Of a DNA stretch of 64,000 bases, positions 1-6,873 are shown in pieces. A program made the position numbers and the translations under genes. The notes under the pieces were generated by a model. That model was not told the DNA's origin and made no database searches. It saw only the letters and a list, made by a program, of their open reading frames with translations. The stretch covers positions 2,658,001-2,722,000 of the forward strand of contig NZ_CP024123.1 in the NCBI RefSeq assembly GCF_002736105.1, given 5' to 3'. This DNA comes from Solibacillus sp. R5-41 (GTDB lineage Bacteria > Bacillota > Bacilli > Bacillales_A > Planococcaceae). The stretch's first letter is position 1. Each line of letters opens with the position of its first letter.

Positions 1-24
1 AAAAATGTTTCTCTGCTAACTGTT

Positions 25-63
25 TTCTTGTTCAACTAAACTGCTTCGTTAGTTCAATAAGAA
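25..63 (+). repeat. Palindromic intergenic repeat, copy 1
   Basis: An imperfect inverted repeat. The left arm TTCTTGTTCAACTAA and right arm TTAGTTCAATAAGAA flank the loop ACTGCTTCG, and 13 of 15 arm positions pair. It is the first of about 14 related copies between here and 10.08 kb, all with the loop motif TGCYYCG read on the plus strand. It lies 46 bp past the stop of the lipoprotein gene. There is no T-run, so it is not an ordinary terminator. Confidence 0.8.
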
Positions 64-109
64 CCGAGACGCTAATTTAACAATCGCGCCTTATTTCGGA
101 AATCTTTAT

Positions 110-637
110 TTAATTTGAAAGTTTAAATGCAAGATCAAAAGATCCATCTCCTCCGTTTTTAGTGGTAATGGCGAATGCATATTCCTCCTTGGCTAGATGG
201 CGATATTTTTCTAAATTTGCTGTAACAATATGCCCTGGCTCTAAAATACCTTTCACCCAAATCGAACCGTCTTGGTCATAAATCGTCCAATCAAATGTAT
301 CCCGACCTTTATTTTGAATAACGGATATTGCGGTGAAGTCTTCTATTTCTTCATCTACAGTAAATGTATGATAAAACGTTCCCTTAACCATTGGTATATC
401 TTCATAACGTACATCTATATTTTCTGTATAAAACCAATGTTTTTCATCCAAAAGTCCTTTTTCTATTTGTATACCATTCACTTCATTTTTCTTTTCATTA
501 GTTGAAATATCATCTACTACATGTATATCATTCACCTCATTTGTCTTTTCGTTAATTGAGATGTCATCCTCTTTGTCATCACACGCTACTAAAAAAAATA
601 AACAGATAAAAATTGGTAAGACTCTTTCTATACGCAT
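110..637 (-). CDS. Putative lipoprotein with duplicated N-terminal linker
   Basis: A 175-residue protein of unknown function. Residues 1-19 form a signal peptide ending in the lipobox LVAC, so Cys19 is the likely lipidation site and the mature protein would sit on the outer face of the membrane. After it come two near-identical segments of about 20 residues (DDISINEKTNEVND and DDISTNEKKNEVNG), an in-frame tandem duplication of an acidic linker. The C-terminal 110 residues look like a small beta-sandwich (strands ending in FAITTKNGGDGSFDLAFKL), similar in feel to secreted pre-peptidase-like domains, but I do not recognise a named family. The ATG has a good AGGAGG ribosome site just upstream. 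Palindromic repeats flank the gene on both sides, so it is one unit of the cassette-like strip. Confidence 0.7.
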   Translation of the reverse strand: MRIERVLPIFICLFFLVACDDKEDDISINEKTNEVNDIHVVDDISTNEKKNEVNGIQIEKGLLDEKHWFYTENIDVRYEDIPMVKGTFYHTFTVDEEIEDFTAISVIQNKGRDTFDWTIYDQDGSIWVKGILEPGHIVTANLEKYRHLAKEEYAFAITTKNGGDGSFDLAFKLSN

Positions 638-733
638 TTATTCAGCCTCCTTTCCACTCAACTATTAATTTAAGTACAAGCGGTATAAATATTTATTCCA
701 ATATTAATTAAAATTTTACATAAATCCATTACT

Positions 734-768
734 GCTTATTAAACAACACTACTTCGTTAGTTGAAAAA
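734..768 (+). repeat. Palindromic intergenic repeat, degraded copy
   Basis: CTTATTAAACAACACTACTT followed by CGTTAGTTGAAAAAAA. The right arm and loop (ACTTCG) match the other copies; the left arm carries several changes. It lies upstream of the lipoprotein gene, and a second copy follows at 807. The 638-860 gap holds these two elements and no gene. Confidence 0.6.
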
Positions 769-806
769 AAACACCCAAAGCGTCGTTTGAGAAAGTTTTT
801 GAAATG

Positions 807-840
807 CTTGTTGTACTATATCCCCGGTTAGTTCAATAAC
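807..840 (+). repeat. Palindromic intergenic repeat
   Basis: CTTGTTGTACTATATCCCC followed by GGTTAGTTCAATAAC. Same orientation as the other copies. It lies 20 bp past the stop of the acetyltransferase remnant. Confidence 0.6.
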
Positions 841-860
841 TAAACGATTTATAGTAATAA

Positions 861-1107
861 TTATTTCACTTTTCTTATTTTTAAATCCATTTTTTTATAC
901 AAAGGTGCTCCACTTTCAGAAGCTTGTAACCAAATTGGTTTAACTCCTCTTTCTCTACTTTCATCAATACAGTGGATAAGTAAAACTTTTGCCAAACCAT
1001 ACCCGCGAAATGCAGGGAGGGTATACATATTTAAAATATAGGCTTCAATACCTTCTAAATTCTCTAAATATGGCGGCCTTTGCGTGAGGGGAATAATTCC
1101 ACATCTA
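861..1107 (-). pseudogene. C-terminal remnant of a GNAT acetyltransferase
   Basis: Reading the minus strand from about 1107 to the TAA at 861-863 gives an uninterrupted frame with PPYLENLEGIEAYILNMYTL, then AFRGYGLAKVLL, and the end WLQASESGAPLYKKMDLKIR. These are acetyl-CoA binding motif A (R-x-x-G-x-G/A) and motif B of the GNAT family. The N-terminal half (about 70 residues with the first strands and helices) is missing, and there is no start codon with a ribosome site. The frame runs into the 3' end of the cupin gene, so it is best read as a truncated, dead gene. The join may mark a past deletion or recombination point. Confidence 0.7.
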
Positions 1108-1116
1108 TTGTATAGG

Positions 1117-1662
1117 TTATTTGAACGTTATATACAAATTATTGTTATTATTATCCATTTCGCACTGAGTATATTCTATCTTTTGACTTTCAAGATCGAT
1201 TATAAGAGTGTTAGAAAAATCTTTTGGAGGCACGGAAGAAAAAATCAATCTATTTGAAGCGAGGTTTTCTGCTTTTGGCAACTTTTCAATTATTCTAATA
1301 TTATCATCATTTTGTATAGGCAGTTTACTTTGATCATACACTGATAAATTATTTTGGGGTGTGGCAAAAACTAAAATATGTAAAGGCTTTTCGTTGAAAT
1401 TATGATAACCATGCACATAGTTTGTCCATCCAAAGACAAGGTCACTTTTTTTAGCAACTATCTGCTCTTTAAATGAAACATCATAAGTCAATTCTCCTTC
1501 TATAATAAATGCATGATCTTCTCCATAAGGGTGAAAATGTGCTTCAATTCCATTGTCTTCATTATTGATCTGAAAGTACAGAACACGATGATTTTTACAA
1601 GGACTTTCCCAAATCTTTTTAAATTTAGTTTCCGATTTCATTAACTCTCTTAAATCTAACAT
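1117..1662 (-). CDS. Cupin-domain protein
   Basis: A 181-residue protein with one cupin fold at residues 35-105. Cupin motif 1 is HFHPYGEDHAFIIEGEL (two His and a Glu for metal binding) and motif 2 is GWTNYVHGYHNFNEKPLHILVF with the third His. The metal-ligand pattern is therefore intact, as in small cytosolic cupins that bind a metal and a carbohydrate- or amino-acid-like ligand; the substrate cannot be read from the sequence. The C-terminal 60 residues are not cupin and end in a run of five Asn followed by LYITFK. That tail abuts the acetyltransferase remnant and may have been altered by the rearrangement there. The region 1663-1800 upstream shows nothing but the promoter space. Confidence 0.65.
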   Translation of the reverse strand: MLDLRELMKSETKFKKIWESPCKNHRVLYFQINNEDNGIEAHFHPYGEDHAFIIEGELTYDVSFKEQIVAKKSDLVFGWTNYVHGYHNFNEKPLHILVFATPQNNLSVYDQSKLPIQNDDNIRIIEKLPKAENLASNRLIFSSVPPKDFSNTLIIDLESQKIEYTQCEMDNNNNNLYITFK

Positions 1663-1800
1663 ATATAATCACCTCATTTATAATATTATAAATTGGTTAT
1701 CCTGACTATAAATCATGCTAACGGATGAATTATCAATCATTTTTTTAATGCCAATTTTCCTCTTTGAAAATTTGTAAAATTCATTATTATTTCTAATCCC

Positions 1801-1836
1801 TTAATCAACTAACCTGCTTCGTTAGTTCAATAAGAA
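1801..1836 (+). repeat. Palindromic repeat, first half of an IS-interrupted composite
   Basis: Left arm TTAATCAACTAA, loop CCTGCTTCG, right arm TTAGTTCAATAAGAA. The shared tail GAAAAAAGAGCTGCCTATGC follows directly, then the insertion sequence at 1856. The same tail, with one mismatch, follows the copy at 4099-4113. The other half of this composite is at 3143-3175, on the far side of the insertion sequence. Confidence 0.8.
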
Positions 1837-1896
1837 AAAAGAGCTGCCTATGCAAGGCACTGACTACCCTTTTTGAGACAAGAATAAAACACCCTT

Positions 1897-2736
1897 TTAT
1901 GCAGCCAATTGACGGTATTGAACCGGCGATTGGCTGTTTAGTTTCGTTTGAATACGGATATTATTATAATAAGTAATGTATTCTTCGACAATCTGTATCA
2001 CACGTGCATTCGTTGTGCGATAGATATCGTCGAGATAAAACGTTTCAGACTTTAGCGTGGAATGAAACGATTCGATTGGGGAATTATCAGCTGGCGTGCC
2101 TTTGCGGGACATGCTCATGGTAATTCCTTTTTCTTTGGCTGCTTTTTGATAAGCATAGGATGTATAAACGGAACCTTGGTCACTATGCAGAATGCATCCT
2201 TCTGGTAGCTTAGGCAATTGATAGAGCGTATCCAACACAAAATCAGTGTCTTGTTTGATACCAGTAGTTTGTGCCACAATTTCGCCATTGTAGACATCGA
2301 GAATACTAGAAAGATACATCATCGATTGACCAAAAGGCAAGTACGTAATATCCGTGACTAGCTTCTCCATGGGCTTAGATGCTGTAAAATCGCGTGCTAA
2401 TAAATTCGGTGCAACGTATGCCGGCTGTCCGGTACGCTTTCGTTTCTTCACCTTTACTTTACATTGCCAACCATATTTTTGCATAACACGCTGCACAGTC
2501 TTCCTACAAACTCCTGGGTACAGATTAGCAATCTTTCGATAACCATATCGAAATTTATTCTGTTTGCACAAGTCGCCAATCTGCTGATCTCGAATCTCCT
2601 TTTGAGTGGATTGATCCACATCCTTTCTCCAACGATAGTATGACGAGCGACCTACGCCTAAATGACGACAGATTTCACCAATTGGCATAACATCTTTTAA
2701 TTCTTCAACTAATTGAAGTACTACTTTTGGCGCCAC
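1897..2736 (-). CDS. IS3-family transposase OrfB (DDE integrase core)
   Basis: A 279-residue second ORF of the insertion sequence. The N-terminal 90 residues form the HTH_21-type helix-turn-helix (GEICRHLGVGRSSYYRW). The rve/DDE catalytic core follows with all three acidic residues in view: D in TDITYLPFG, D in HSDQGSVYT, and E in ESFHSTLKSE. The in-frame start is a GTG inside the end of orfA; it is probably made mainly as an OrfAB fusion by a -1 frameshift at 2757-2763. OrfAB catalyses excision and circle formation in IS3 elements. Length and motifs are normal for the IS150 group. Confidence 0.93.
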   Translation of the reverse strand: MAPKVVLQLVEELKDVMPIGEICRHLGVGRSSYYRWRKDVDQSTQKEIRDQQIGDLCKQNKFRYGYRKIANLYPGVCRKTVQRVMQKYGWQCKVKVKKRKRTGQPAYVAPNLLARDFTASKPMEKLVTDITYLPFGQSMMYLSSILDVYNGEIVAQTTGIKQDTDFVLDTLYQLPKLPEGCILHSDQGSVYTSYAYQKAAKEKGITMSMSRKGTPADNSPIESFHSTLKSETFYLDDIYRTTNARVIQIVEEYITYYNNIRIQTKLNSQSPVQYRQLAA

Positions 2737-3038
2737 TTCCCTTCCAATTCCGCGTACTTTTTTAAAACTTCAATCTGTTGTTTCAACTCCAAATTCTCTG
2801 CCTGTAGCTTGGCTGTCTCGCTTTCAAATTCCGGTCCTTTGCCGAAAGCATATTGTTTACCAACTGGTTGTTTAAGACGGTGCATTTCACCATTTCGATA
2901 CCAATGCATCCATCGCTTCAACTGCGTATAGTTTCGAATGTCCAATTCTTCCATTACTTCTTTTACCGGTACGTTAGCCAATCGCATTTCAATTGCCTTC
3001 ATTTTCACTTCTACTGGATAACTGACTCTTGTTCCCAT
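2721..3038 (-). CDS. IS3-family OrfA (DNA-binding helix-turn-helix protein)
   Basis: A 105-residue protein with an N-terminal helix-turn-helix of the transposase_8/IS150 type (YPVEVKMKAIEMRLANVPVK) and a C-terminal leucine-rich coiled coil (ETAKLQAENLELKQQIEVLK), used for end binding and multimerisation. I chose the ATG at 3036-3038 because GGAGGTG lies 7 nt upstream; an ATG 18 nt earlier lacks a ribosome site. Its end overlaps orfB by 16 nt in the -1 frame. Alone it is expected to bind the inverted repeats and limit transposition; fused to OrfB it forms the transposase. Confidence 0.9.
   Translation of the reverse strand: MGTRVSYPVEVKMKAIEMRLANVPVKEVMEELDIRNYTQLKRWMHWYRNGEMHRLKQPVGKQYAFGKGPEFESETAKLQAENLELKQQIEVLKKYAELEGKWRQK
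2757..2763 (-). other. Programmed -1 frameshift site (A6G)
   Basis: On the minus strand the heptamer A-AAA-AAG is exactly in phase with orfA (codons TTA AAA AAG). Slipping back one base continues into KVRGIGREVAPKVV, joining OrfA to OrfB without a stop. This is the standard IS3-family frameshift signal. Confidence 0.8.
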
Positions 3039-3142
3039 AAAAAAACACCTCCACATTGATTATTTCAGGTTTAAGTCCCCGTTATTCAATGAAAGGTGTT
3101 TTTATTTGTCTCATGTTATTAGGTCAGTGCCCAACTCAATGA

Positions 3143-3175
3143 TCTTCAAGTAAGCCCCCGTTAGTTCAACAAGTA
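3143..3175 (+). repeat. Palindromic repeat, second half of the IS-interrupted composite
   Basis: TCTTCAAGTAAGCCCCC then GTTAGTTCAACAAG. It belongs to the composite unit split by the insertion sequence and corresponds to 4141-4174 in the uninterrupted copy. Its right arm contains the stop codon of the histidine phosphatase gene (3166-3168). Confidence 0.75.
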
Positions 3176-3741
3176 ATTTGAAACCATCCTGTTTCTAGTG
3201 GGAAATCTTTTCTAGATAAACTCTGACCTGAAATTAATTGACGATATGCGGTTATGGTACCATCGTGGGAAACTATATAAATCTTTTCTTTTTGTAACAG
3301 CTTGCAATTCATAATAAAATCTTCTGCAATTTTTATGAATTCATTTTCAGGCATAACATTTATTCCATTGGACCATATATCTTGGAGAACATTGGTTTCA
3401 ATTTTGAAAGTTGAAAAATCTCTATGGATTATTTCTAAATCAATTATTTTATCACAAGGCAATGTATTTTTATCTGGAAATATAGGAAACATTCGAGGAG
3501 AAACCAAGGGACTTACAATCTTACGACAATCTATATTTTCACTCCAAATGAATGCGGTTTGCAGGGTTCTTCTAATAGGACTAATGATTAAAATATCATC
3601 ATTAGTTAAAGGGAATAGATTTCTTAACAATTTCGCTTGTTTTTCTCCCTCAGGTGTTAATGAAGGATCTTTTATCTGTAAACTTTTTGGTATATCTAAT
3701 GTATGTTCTCCTTGACCATGACGAATAAATACCAGGTCCAC
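3166..3741 (-). CDS. Histidine phosphatase family protein
   Basis: A 191-residue member of the phosphoglycerate-mutase-like histidine phosphatase superfamily. The catalytic signature is at the N terminus (LVFIRHGQGEHT, with His8 as the expected phospho-acceptor). The second motif IISPIRRTLQTA supplies the conserved Arg, and the C-terminal catalytic His is in YIVSHDGTITAYRQ. All key residues are present, so a working phosphatase is likely; the substrate is unknown. The TGA stop and the last two codons lie inside a palindromic repeat (3143-3175), so the repeat abuts or has replaced the native 3' end. Repeats on both sides make this a single-gene unit. A second, unrelated histidine phosphatase lies at 35.7 kb. 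Confidence 0.85.
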   Translation of the reverse strand: MDLVFIRHGQGEHTLDIPKSLQIKDPSLTPEGEKQAKLLRNLFPLTNDDILIISPIRRTLQTAFIWSENIDCRKIVSPLVSPRMFPIFPDKNTLPCDKIIDLEIIHRDFSTFKIETNVLQDIWSNGINVMPENEFIKIAEDFIMNCKLLQKEKIYIVSHDGTITAYRQLISGQSLSRKDFPLETGWFQITC

Positions 3742-3771
3742 CTAATCATCACTCCTCATAATGTAATACCT

Positions 3772-3804
3772 TTCTTAAACTTAACTGCCCTGTTAGTTGA
3801 AATA
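3772..3804 (+). repeat. Palindromic intergenic repeat
   Basis: Left arm TTAAACTTAACT, loop GCCCTG, right arm TTAGTTGAAATAC. It lies between the histidine phosphatase start and the end of the small membrane protein gene, in the same orientation as the other copies. Confidence 0.65.
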
Positions 3805-3845
3805 CAACCTAGTGTCCATTTTATACAATGTGAAGAACCTTCGTT

Positions 3846-4049
3846 TTATTTTGAATGGTTATTTCGATTGGCGCTTCTATAAAATACGTCTGTCATCAGC
3901 AATAATATACACCCTACTAAAATTATACTGGCAATGATTGTTCCTCGCGTGTCCTCGCCCCAATTAGTCAAAATTGTATAGACTTGAAACATACTCAAGA
4001 GAATTAGTCCGACTTTTAACCGTAATGTTCTTGTTTTCATGTTTACCAC
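3846..4049 (-). CDS. Small two-helix membrane protein
   Basis: A 67-residue protein with two predicted membrane helices, at about residues 10-27 (LKVGLILLSMFQVYTILT) and 37-55 (TIIASIILVGCILLLMTD). The loop between them is short and polar, and the tail is basic (FYRSANRNNHSK). The positive-inside rule suggests both ends face the cytoplasm. I do not recognise a family. GGTGG lies about 6 nt before the ATG. It is a single-gene unit between palindromic repeats at 3772 and 4074 and has no evident operon partner. Confidence 0.5.
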   Translation of the reverse strand: MVNMKTRTLRLKVGLILLSMFQVYTILTNWGEDTRGTIIASIILVGCILLLMTDVFYRSANRNNHSK

Positions 4050-4073
4050 CCATTTCTACCTATAATGCAGGCT

Positions 4074-4174
4074 TTTGATAATGAACTAACCTGCTGTTTT
4101 AGTTCAATAAGAAAAAAGAGCTGCCTATTCAAATAAATGTTCTTCAACTAAAGCACTCCCTCTGTTCAATAAGA
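4074..4174 (+). repeat. Composite palindromic repeat (two palindromes in tandem)
   Basis: Palindrome A (4074-4113) has right arm TTAGTTCAATAAGAA. A 27-nt spacer beginning AAAAGAGCTGCCTATTCAA follows. Palindrome B (4141-4174) reads TCTTCAACTAA, a loop, then TGTTCAATAAGAA. The same two-palindrome unit, split by the insertion sequence, is at 1801-1855 plus 3132-3175. The rest of 4175-4280 shows no gene. Confidence 0.8.
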
Positions 4175-4280
4175 AGTAGTAACATGTTAATATCTCTTTA
4201 ATAATTTGTACTGGTGACGATTTCTGGGAATGACTATCCAATTAGTGAAAATTTCCCTTATAACGTCTCTCTTTTAAAAA

Positions 4281-4640
4281 TTATTTGGGTAAGGGACTTA
4301 AATGCTCGTGAATTAAAAGCCAGACATCGGATTCTTTGACGAAGACATTTGTTGCCCTTCCTTTGCCGCTTACATATTTATCATTGACAAAGCCTTCATA
4401 GAAATAGGTATAAGTACAAGTTGCTGAGTTATTTGCTGTGAAAAGCCAGTGCACTTCTTGTGCTTCATAGTTTTCATTTTTAACAATTGACCATGCATTT
4501 TCAAAATATGTCTGTATTTCTTCGTGAGTTGTACAATTTCGATCTGAGAAGAAATAAACAGCATTAGGATGAAGGAATTTTTTAACTTCATCAAATTTAT
4601 GAGTGTTTGTTGCCTGGATGTAATTATATAATACCTTCAA
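4281..4640 (-). CDS. NTF2-like / SnoaL-like domain protein
   Basis: A 119-residue protein with the cone-shaped NTF2-like fold signature. It has an N-terminal helix pair (YNYIQATNTHKFDEVKKFLHPNAVYFFSDRN), the middle EEIQTYFENAWSIV helix, and a curved beta-sheet ending VNDKYVSGKGRATNVFVKESDVWLLIHEHLSPLP. The closing pattern (W-x-L-I-H-E-H-L-S) is typical of the DUF4440/SnoaL_3 group, which includes ketosteroid-isomerase-like enzymes and small ligand-binding proteins. The sequence does not show which reaction, if any, it carries out. A ribosome site AGGAGGG lies about 10 nt before the ATG. It is a single-gene unit between repeats. Confidence 0.75.
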   Translation of the reverse strand: MKVLYNYIQATNTHKFDEVKKFLHPNAVYFFSDRNCTTHEEIQTYFENAWSIVKNENYEAQEVHWLFTANNSATCTYTYFYEGFVNDKYVSGKGRATNVFVKESDVWLLIHEHLSPLPK

Positions 4641-4679
4641 TTTTATACCCTCCTATCAAATAGACCATTGAAATGATGG

Positions 4680-4700
4680 TCTTGTTTAACTAAGCACCCG
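4680..4700 (+). repeat. Left half of the palindromic repeat
   Basis: TCTTGTTTAACTAAGCACCC matches only the left arm and loop of the family; the right arm has decayed. It lies just upstream of the NTF2-like gene. Confidence 0.45.
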
Positions 4701-4805
4701 TATGCACTACTAGGGGTCAGTGTATCATTTGTATAGAGAATCCAATAGAAACCAGAACAACATTTAAATAATACTCAAAGTTGTTCGGGTTCAGTTTTAA
4801 CTATT

Positions 4806-5159
4806 CTATTTTTCTATTGTGATGATCATTTTTCCTTGTTCTAAAAAATAATTTCCATTGGCCATCTTACTTTTCAACTCTCCAGAAGTGACGCCTTCAG
4901 CAAAGATTCCTTTTTCTTCAAAGAACATACTATCAACCACCTTATTATCTGAACTTTCAAAAAAGCTGTATCCAATAAAAGTTGATGTTGATTTATGGAT
5001 ATCTTCTTTATTATATTCCGAATAAAAAATCGTATAGTTTGAATGCAATATTCCATTAAATTCTCCTTCGATTGAATATTCAGCTGTTGCTTGAGTAATG
5101 GAATGAACGGGTTCCGTTTCTGTCCACTTTAAAAGATTTAAGTCGCTTTTCAGTACCAT
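4806..5159 (-). CDS. DUF3224-like small protein
   Basis: A 117-residue protein from the ATG at 5157-5159. The frame extends 15 codons further to a TTG at 5204, but neither start has a strong ribosome site; the ATG gives the usual short N terminus (MVLKSDLNLLKWTETEP). The pattern SITQATAEYSIEGEFNGILHS, a Gly-rich turn and the end NYFLEQGKMIITIEK resembles the small beta-barrel DUF3224 proteins, whose role is unknown. It follows the WYL-domain regulator on the same strand with about 90 nt between them. The regulator may therefore control it, but that is inference. No repeat separates the two genes, so they may have travelled as a pair. Confidence 0.6.
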   Translation of the reverse strand: MVLKSDLNLLKWTETEPVHSITQATAEYSIEGEFNGILHSNYTIFYSEYNKEDIHKSTSTFIGYSFFESSDNKVVDSMFFEEKGIFAEGVTSGELKSKMANGNYFLEQGKMIITIEK

Positions 5160-5251
5160 AGTTATTTCATCTTCTTTCGTTAAAATTTGTGGAGTTAGTA
5201 ACAACTCTTAAACATAATTTACCATCGCTAACCTGACAACTAATTGTCAAG

Positions 5252-6166
5252 TTAGGTAAAATAAATTCGAGTCATCTTTTCTATTTGAGCCATTATTTTA
5301 TTTTTAAAACTCTTGGGCGAAAGAACTTCGACCTGGGATCCAAAACTAAGAATTAACTTTACAACCCACTCTTCATCAGGATAAGAAATTCTAACTAGTA
5401 AATGGTCAACGCTACTTTTATCAATGTTTGTCTCGGGAAATGAATCAAACACTTCTTGAGAACTGGTTAGAGGGAATCGTAAAATTAATTCGATTTTAAC
5501 TATTTCTGATTCTAATGATTTCATCCAATTTGAAAATTCCTGATAACCGTCTAAGTGTTCGAAGGATTCGGTAAATACCGCATTACCAACGTTGAGTTCA
5601 TGTATTCGGGATAAACGATAAAATTTTGGTTTCGTCTCATTTTCTGGCCAACCGAACATGTACCAACTCAAATGATAGAAGAATACTTGAATTGGTTTTA
5701 CTTTTTTAGTTTCAAGCTGTTCTTTTTTTGCATAAGAAAAAGTAAGACACTTTTTATCTTTAATCGCTTGTCGAATATCGGTTACCTTAACTCCGTCTTT
5801 GTTATTTAAGAAAGAAAAATCAATTGAATTTTCTGTTTTGGACTCATTAAGTAAGGTTATTTTTGCAAGGATATTCTGTAATGGCTTGTCAGTATGTAAA
5901 GTCATCGTACTCGTTAGTGTTTCCTTGATTAGACGTAAATCTTCTTCTGTAAAGTAACTATGCGGAAAATAATAACCTTCGATTAGGCGATATCCCCCGA
6001 AATTTCCCCGTTCCGCATATATTGGGAATCCGGCAAGTGATAGAGTATCCATATCTCGATAAACTGTTCGGGTTGAGACAGCCAAATGTTTGGCAACTTC
6101 CTCAGCTGTTACTTTTTGTTTGTTCAATAAAATAAATATAATTTTTAATAAGCGCTCTATTTTCAT
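5252..6166 (-). CDS. YafY-type transcriptional regulator (HTH plus WYL domain)
   Basis: A 304-residue regulator. Residues 1-60 form a DeoR-like HTH_11 winged helix (VTAEEVAKHLAVSTRTVYRDMDTLSLAGFPIYAERGNFGGYRL). A WYL domain follows at about 140-210 (IRQAIKDKKCLTFSYAKK and PIQVFFYHLSWYMFGWPENE, then YRLSRI), and the WCX C-terminal extension ends the protein (YPDEEWVVKLILSFGSQVEVLSP). WYL domains sense small ligands or nucleic acid. Members of this layout usually control a neighbouring gene, here most simply the DUF3224-like gene downstream. The start ATG has a GGAGAAAC ribosome site. Length is normal for the family. Confidence 0.88.
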   Translation of the reverse strand: MKIERLLKIIFILLNKQKVTAEEVAKHLAVSTRTVYRDMDTLSLAGFPIYAERGNFGGYRLIEGYYFPHSYFTEEDLRLIKETLTSTMTLHTDKPLQNILAKITLLNESKTENSIDFSFLNNKDGVKVTDIRQAIKDKKCLTFSYAKKEQLETKKVKPIQVFFYHLSWYMFGWPENETKPKFYRLSRIHELNVGNAVFTESFEHLDGYQEFSNWMKSLESEIVKIELILRFPLTSSQEVFDSFPETNIDKSSVDHLLVRISYPDEEWVVKLILSFGSQVEVLSPKSFKNKIMAQIEKMTRIYFT

Positions 6167-6341
6167 AAGTTTCTCCTATTTTTTCTTTTATCAAGTGTTC
6201 GATACAAAGTTGATTTCGATAATTATGTTATGGCATAAATTTTCTTTATTGACATATCGCATTCAAGTTATAATTTACATATATTAACTTATTCAATACC
6301 ATTCCCTAAAACCCTTCTTCTTCATCTTTTCCCCAATTTTC

Positions 6342-6500
6342 TTATTCAAATTGAACCGCAAACATTAAACCGATAGGGATAGTTAACCAAAGCAGAGAGT
6401 TACTCAATACAATTTTAAAATAAGAAGTATTTTTTAATTTGTTTTTAGAAACGAATCTCCACATCAATAGTGCCCCAATAGCCCATATTGGTTTTATATA
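6342..6500 (-). pseudogene. C-terminal remnant of a membrane protein
   Basis: In the otherwise empty 6167-6873 stretch, the minus strand is open from 6500 to the TAA at 6342-6344. It encodes YIKPIWAIGALLMWRFVSKN and then a hydrophobic segment SNSLLWLTIPIGLMFAVQFE. There is no start with a ribosome site, and an in-frame stop lies immediately upstream next to the palindromic repeat at 6507. It reads as the last one or two membrane helices of a lost gene. The family is not recognisable. The rest of the interval shows no gene. Confidence 0.4.
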
Positions 6501-6506
6501 TTATTC

Positions 6507-6543
6507 CTACTAAGAAATTCTGCTTCGTTAGTTGTACAAGAAA
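6507..6543 (+). repeat. Palindromic intergenic repeat
   Basis: CCTACTAAGAAATTCTGCTT followed by CGTTAGTTGTACAAGAA. The loop and right arm are well kept and the left arm is degraded. It cuts off the 5' side of the membrane-protein remnant. Confidence 0.65.
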
Positions 6544-6873
6544 CGTTGAGAAGTAAAGCATTAATTTTCCTTTTGGAAAGTTTATGCGTTATTTTTATTA
6601 ATCAAATTTTGTAGTTTATATAAGTTTCATTACTTATTGGGGTACTACCAATAGCCCATCAACTTAAGAACAATAACAAATTTAACTTTAGTTCATCAAA
6701 ACTTAGGTATTCTAACGATATGGTCATACCCAACAGACTTACAAACTTCAGAATACACAAAAGGAAGCCGTAGTCTTATATATTTTTTATATTAATTGCT
6801 TATTAATAATATATTATCCACATTAATATCTGGTCTTTATAATGAAGATATCATTATTAAAGGAGGAACTAAA

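Larger units (their letters stand above)
1856..3131 (-). mobile_element. IS3-family insertion sequence (IS150-like), 1276 bp
   Basis: Two overlapping ORFs (orfA and orfB with a DDE integrase core) lie between imperfect terminal inverted repeats. The left end reads GGCACTGACTA then GAGACAAGAATAAAACACC. The reverse complement of the right end reads GGCACTGACCTA then GAGACAAATAAAAACACC. A 3-bp direct repeat CAA lies at 1853-1855 and 3132-3134, the target-site length expected for IS3 elements. Joining the flanks rebuilds a sequence closely matching 4111-4174, which confirms the ends. Both reading frames and both ends are intact, so the copy looks recent and possibly still active. Confidence 0.93.

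Noticed and set aside
2721-2736. Frameshift mutation between the two transposase ORFs
   Set aside because: An in-phase A-AAA-AAG slippery heptamer is present, so the shift is the normal programmed one of IS3 elements and not damage.
6796-6873. Upstream start of the aldo/keto reductase at 6796
   Set aside because: The extra 26 codons are AT-rich and unlike the family, while the ATG at 6874 has a strong ribosome site and gives the usual N terminus.
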